Positions 61,825 to 64,000 of a DNA stretch of 64,000 nt are shown in pieces (within the stretch, counting starts at the first letter, position 1; every line of letters begins with the position of its first letter). The notes beneath the pieces were generated by a model. It did no database searches. It worked only from the letters and a program-made list of their open reading frames with translations, and was not told the origin of the DNA. The DNA comes from an uncultured bacterium (GTDB lineage: Bacteria; Bacteroidota; Rhodothermia; Rhodothermales; Rubricoccaceae): NCBI GenBank assembly GCA_947493945.1, contig CANLSR010000011.1, positions 49,155-113,154 on the forward strand. The letters run 5' to 3'. The translations under genes were made by a program, and so were the position numbers.

Positions 61825-62223
61825 CTACGCCATGGCGTCGAGGAGCGCCTGGCAGGCCTTCGAGCATTCGCGGCAGCACTCCATGCACACGCGGCAGTGG
61901 TCGTGCATGTCGGCGTGCTTCGAGCACTCGTCGGCGCAGGCGTCGCAGGCGGCGACGCAGGCCTCGAGCTGGGCACGAAGGATGGCGGGGTTCGACTCGG
62001 TCTGGCGCGAGAGCACGCGGCCAGTCGTGGCGCAGATGTCGGCGCAGTCGAGGTTGGTCCGAATGCAAGCGGAGAGGTCCATGTCGCCGCTCTCGCCGAG
62101 GCAGGCGTCGGCACACGAGGTACAACACTGCTCGCAGGCGAAGGCAGAGTTGACGAGCGCCACGATCTTGTCGAGGTGCTCGGAGGGGCTGGGATGCTTC
62201 GGGAGCATGTCTTGGGTGCGCAT
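61825..62223 (-). CDS. Four-helix bundle copper-binding (Csp-like) protein
   Basis: 132 aa from ATG 62223. Cysteines recur along four helices at three- or four-residue spacing: Cys-Glu-Gln-Cys-Cys near 31, Cys-Ala-Asp-Ala-Cys, Cys-Ile-Arg, Cys-Ala-Asp-Ile-Cys, Cys-Val-Ala-Ala-Cys-Asp-Ala-Cys, Cys-Arg-Val-Cys, Cys-Cys-Arg-Glu-Cys. This is the four-helix bundle copper-binding protein family, which stores many Cu(I) ions in the core. There is no signal peptide, so storage is cytoplasmic. Copy 3 of the regulatory motif lies 83 bases upstream. Confidence 0.9.
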   Translation of the reverse strand: MRTQDMLPKHPSPSEHLDKIVALVNSAFACEQCCTSCADACLGESGDMDLSACIRTNLDCADICATTGRVLSRQTESNPAILRAQLEACVAACDACADECSKHADMHDHCRVCMECCRECSKACQALLDAMA

Positions 62224-62306
62224 GGGCTTGGGGGATGGGGTGTGTAAGAAGGGTGCCTCGGAGGCCGGATACTGACGGGCGAGGGCTTGTGCTGTTCGGC
62301 GTCCAG

Positions 62307-62326
62307 ACCTTAAAAGGCGTTCAGGT
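62307..62326. promoter_or_regulatory. Copy 3 of the 20-bp regulatory motif, before the Csp-like gene
   Basis: ACCTTAAAAGGCGTTCAGGT. It is identical to copy 2 except at one base. Relative to the downstream minus-strand gene it is in the opposite orientation to copies 1 and 2 relative to their plus-strand genes, which favours a dyad-binding regulator over a sigma-factor promoter. Confidence 0.7.
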
Positions 62327-62374
62327 GGCTCGTAGAGAGCGAGCCGCCGTTTACAGCCACGAGAACCGGGGCAT

Positions 62375-62399
62375 CCCCGGTGCGAGCCGGGCACCGGGG
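62375..62399 (-). terminator. Hairpin after the P-type ATPase gene
   Basis: CCCCGGTGC (62375-62383) and GCACCGGGG (62391-62399) form a perfect 9-bp stem with a 7-base loop, starting 8 bases past the ATPase stop. No T-run follows. Confidence 0.6.
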
Positions 62400-62407
62400 G
62401 GGAGCCA

Positions 62408-64000
62408 TCAGGCCACGTCCTTGTAGGCCAGGAGCCGGAGCGCGTTGAAGACCACGATGAGCGTCGACCCCTCGTGGAGCGCGACGGCCGGGCCGATGCC
62501 GAGCCCGAAGAGCGTCGCCGGGACGAGGAAGGCGACCATCCCGAGGCTCATCCACAGGTTCTGGCGGATGATGCCGCGCGTCTTCCGCGAGAGGCCAACC
62601 GCGAACGGCAGCTTCGACAGGTCGTCGGCCATGAGCGCCACGTCGGCCGTCTCCAGCGCCACGTCAGAGCCGGCGGCGCCCATCGCGATGCCGACCGTCG
62701 CGTTTGCCATCGCGGGCGCGTCGTTGACGCCGTCGCCGACCATCGCCACCTCGCCCTGCTGGCGGAGGGCTTTGATGGCCTCGACCTTGTCGTCGGGCAG
62801 GAGGTCGCCGCGCGCTTGGTCGATGCCGACGGCCCGGCCGACCGACTCGGCGACCACCTGGGCGTCGCCCGAGATCATGATGGTCGTCTCGATGCCGAGC
62901 GCGTGGAGCTGGCGGATGACGCCCTTCGCGGCCTCGCGGGGCGTGTCCATCAGCCCGACGACGCCCAGGAACCGCCCGCCGCGCTGGACGAGCATCGTCG
63001 AGCGGCCGTCGGCTTTGAGCGCGCGGTCGCGCTCCAGGAGGGCCTCTGGCGCTGCCGTCCCGCCGTCGAGCGTGAACAGGTCCGGCTTGCCCACCGAGAC
63101 GGCCTCGCCCGCCAGCGTCGCGCGGATGCCGTGACCGGTCACGCTCTGCAAGTCCTCGGCCTTCGCCGCGCCCGTGGCCCGGTCGGCCAGGTCGCGCACG
63201 ACGGCGCGAGCCAGCGGGTGCTCACTCAGGCGCTCGACGGCGACCACGGCCTCGATCAGCTCCGCCTCGGTCGCGCCAGAGGCCGGGACGACGTCGGTCA
63301 CGCGCGGCTCGCCCTCGGTGAGCGTGCCCGTCTTGTCGAAGGCGATGGCGGTCACGCCGCCGAGCGCCTCCAGCGGACCGCCGCCCTTGACGAGCACGCC
63401 GCTCCGGCCCGCTCGGGCCACGCCCGAGAGCACGGCGGACGGTGTCGCGATCGCGAGCGCGCAGGGGGACGCCGCCACCAGGACGGCCATCGCGCGGTAG
63501 AAGCTCTCCGAGAACGGCTCCGACCAGATGTCGAGCATCCCCAAGAGCGGCGGCACGACGATCAGGCCGACCACGAACGCGAGCACGGACGGCACGAAGA
63601 TCTTCTCGAACCGGTCGGTAAAGCGCTGCGTGGGCGAGCGCTCGGTCTCGGCCTGGGCCACCATCTGGACCACGCGCGCCAGCGTCGTCTCGCCCGCGGG
63701 CCGCGTGACCACGACATCGAGCGCGCCGGAGCCGTTGAGCGTGCCCGCGAACACGCGGTGCTCGGGCGCCGCGCCCTCGGAGTCCGCCAGCGCGGCGTCG
63801 AGGTCGGGCGCAGGTTGCTTGTCGACCGGCACGCTCTCGCCCGTGACGGGCGCCTGGTCGACCGCGCTCGTGCCGACGGCCACGATGCCGTCGGCCGCGA
63901 TCCGCTCGTTGGGGCGCACCACGACCGTGTCGCCGACACGGAGCTCGCCGACGGGCACCTCCGTCTCGACGCCGTCACGCCGGACGCGGGCCGTCGCCGG
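62408..64000 (-). CDS. Metal-transporting P-type ATPase, PIB-4-like, 5' end outside the window
   Basis: 531 codons visible; the start lies beyond the right edge. Visible parts: actuator Thr-Gly-Glu-Ser-Val-Pro-Val, membrane Ala-Ser-Pro-Cys-Ala-Leu-Ala, Asp-Lys-Thr-Gly-Thr with the phosphorylated Asp, Ser-Glu-His-Pro-Leu, Gly-Asp-Gly-Val-Asn-Asp, and a last helix with His-Glu-Gly-Ser-Thr. Ser-Pro-Cys plus His-Glu-Gly-x-Thr is the signature of PIB-4 pumps (Co, Zn, Fe), unlike the Cys-Pro-Cys of copA. It should export divalent metal. Whether it has an N-terminal HMA domain cannot be seen. Confidence 0.88.
   Translation of the reverse strand, partial: PATARVRRDGVETEVPVGELRVGDTVVVRPNERIAADGIVAVGTSAVDQAPVTGESVPVDKQPAPDLDAALADSEGAAPEHRVFAGTLNGSGALDVVVTRPAGETTLARVVQMVAQAETERSPTQRFTDRFEKIFVPSVLAFVVGLIVVPPLLGMLDIWSEPFSESFYRAMAVLVAASPCALAIATPSAVLSGVARAGRSGVLVKGGGPLEALGGVTAIAFDKTGTLTEGEPRVTDVVPASGATEAELIEAVVAVERLSEHPLARAVVRDLADRATGAAKAEDLQSVTGHGIRATLAGEAVSVGKPDLFTLDGGTAAPEALLERDRALKADGRSTMLVQRGGRFLGVVGLMDTPREAAKGVIRQLHALGIETTIMISGDAQVVAESVGRAVGIDQARGDLLPDDKVEAIKALRQQGEVAMVGDGVNDAPAMANATVGIAMGAAGSDVALETADVALMADDLSKLPFAVGLSRKTRGIIRQNLWMSLGMVAFLVPATLFGLGIGPAVALHEGSTLIVVFNALRLLAYKDVA

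Overview
The window looks like part of a large, GC-rich plasmid (or plasmid-derived island) of a marine Rhodothermota-type bacterium, perhaps close to Rubrivirga or Rubricoccus. The plasmid call rests on a RepA-type initiator (13287-14423), five 17-bp iteron-like repeats with a perfect DnaA box (8209-8435), four tyrosine recombinases, two VapBC-like or PIN pairs, a radC-like gene, a strawberry-notch helicase, and no housekeeping gene. The host guess rests on composition and on Por/FlgD-like C-terminal sorting domains on two exported enzymes (lipase 28516-30024, endonuclease I 30866-31906). No taxonomic search was possible.

Layout. 1-7.4 kb: a tightly coupled leftward block, with a tyrosine recombinase leading envelope and lipoprotein genes, including a YdjM-type membrane domain fused to a coiled-coil tail. 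A Xer/dif-like site lies upstream of the recombinase. 7.4-8.5 kb: non-coding replication region. 8.5-12.75 kb: ArsR-controlled mercury operon (arsR, merT-merP fusion, merA, second disulfide oxidoreductase). 12.8-17.9 kb: VOC protein, repA, XRE regulator, a catalytically degenerate IS200-like protein, a VapBC pair and an integrase. 17.9-25.1 kb: a defence-like island. Leftward, it has a sigma-like protein, an Eco57I-type methylase/nuclease and a PIN protein, all lower in GC. Rightward, it has a ubiquitin-like conjugation operon: DUF1508 x2 plus beta-grasp Ubl, E2-like, JAB-E1 fusion, DUF6527. 25.1-34.7 kb: a PIN toxin pair, DUF2971, lipoprotein, lipase, endonuclease I, a Mom-like protein and hypotheticals. 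34.7-45.9 kb: plasmid maintenance genes with a radC gene split by a minimal Tn554-like tnpA-tnpB element, DUF6166-like protein and an SNO helicase. 46-57.1 kb: acyltransferase, then a leftward Cus-type copper/silver efflux operon with accessory TlpA, M23 peptidase, cupredoxin and methyltransferase genes. 57.2-64 kb: copA, a CorE-like ECF sigma factor fused to a heavy-metal (HMA) domain, DUF305 protein, four-helix copper-storage protein and the 3' part of a PIB-4-like ATPase.

How it works together. The metal genes form one resistance programme: mercury reduction under ArsR, and copper sequestration and efflux probably under the CorE-like sigma factor and/or a regulator of a 20-bp element repeated at 57162, 60790 and 62307. 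The most novel parts are the ubiquitin-like operon with an apparently cysteine-free E2, the sigma-HMA fusion, and a 9-bp word (GCCAGAGGC) present about 27 times, far above chance. Coordinates, translations and motif residues were read from the sequence; family names come from memory of the families, without database search.
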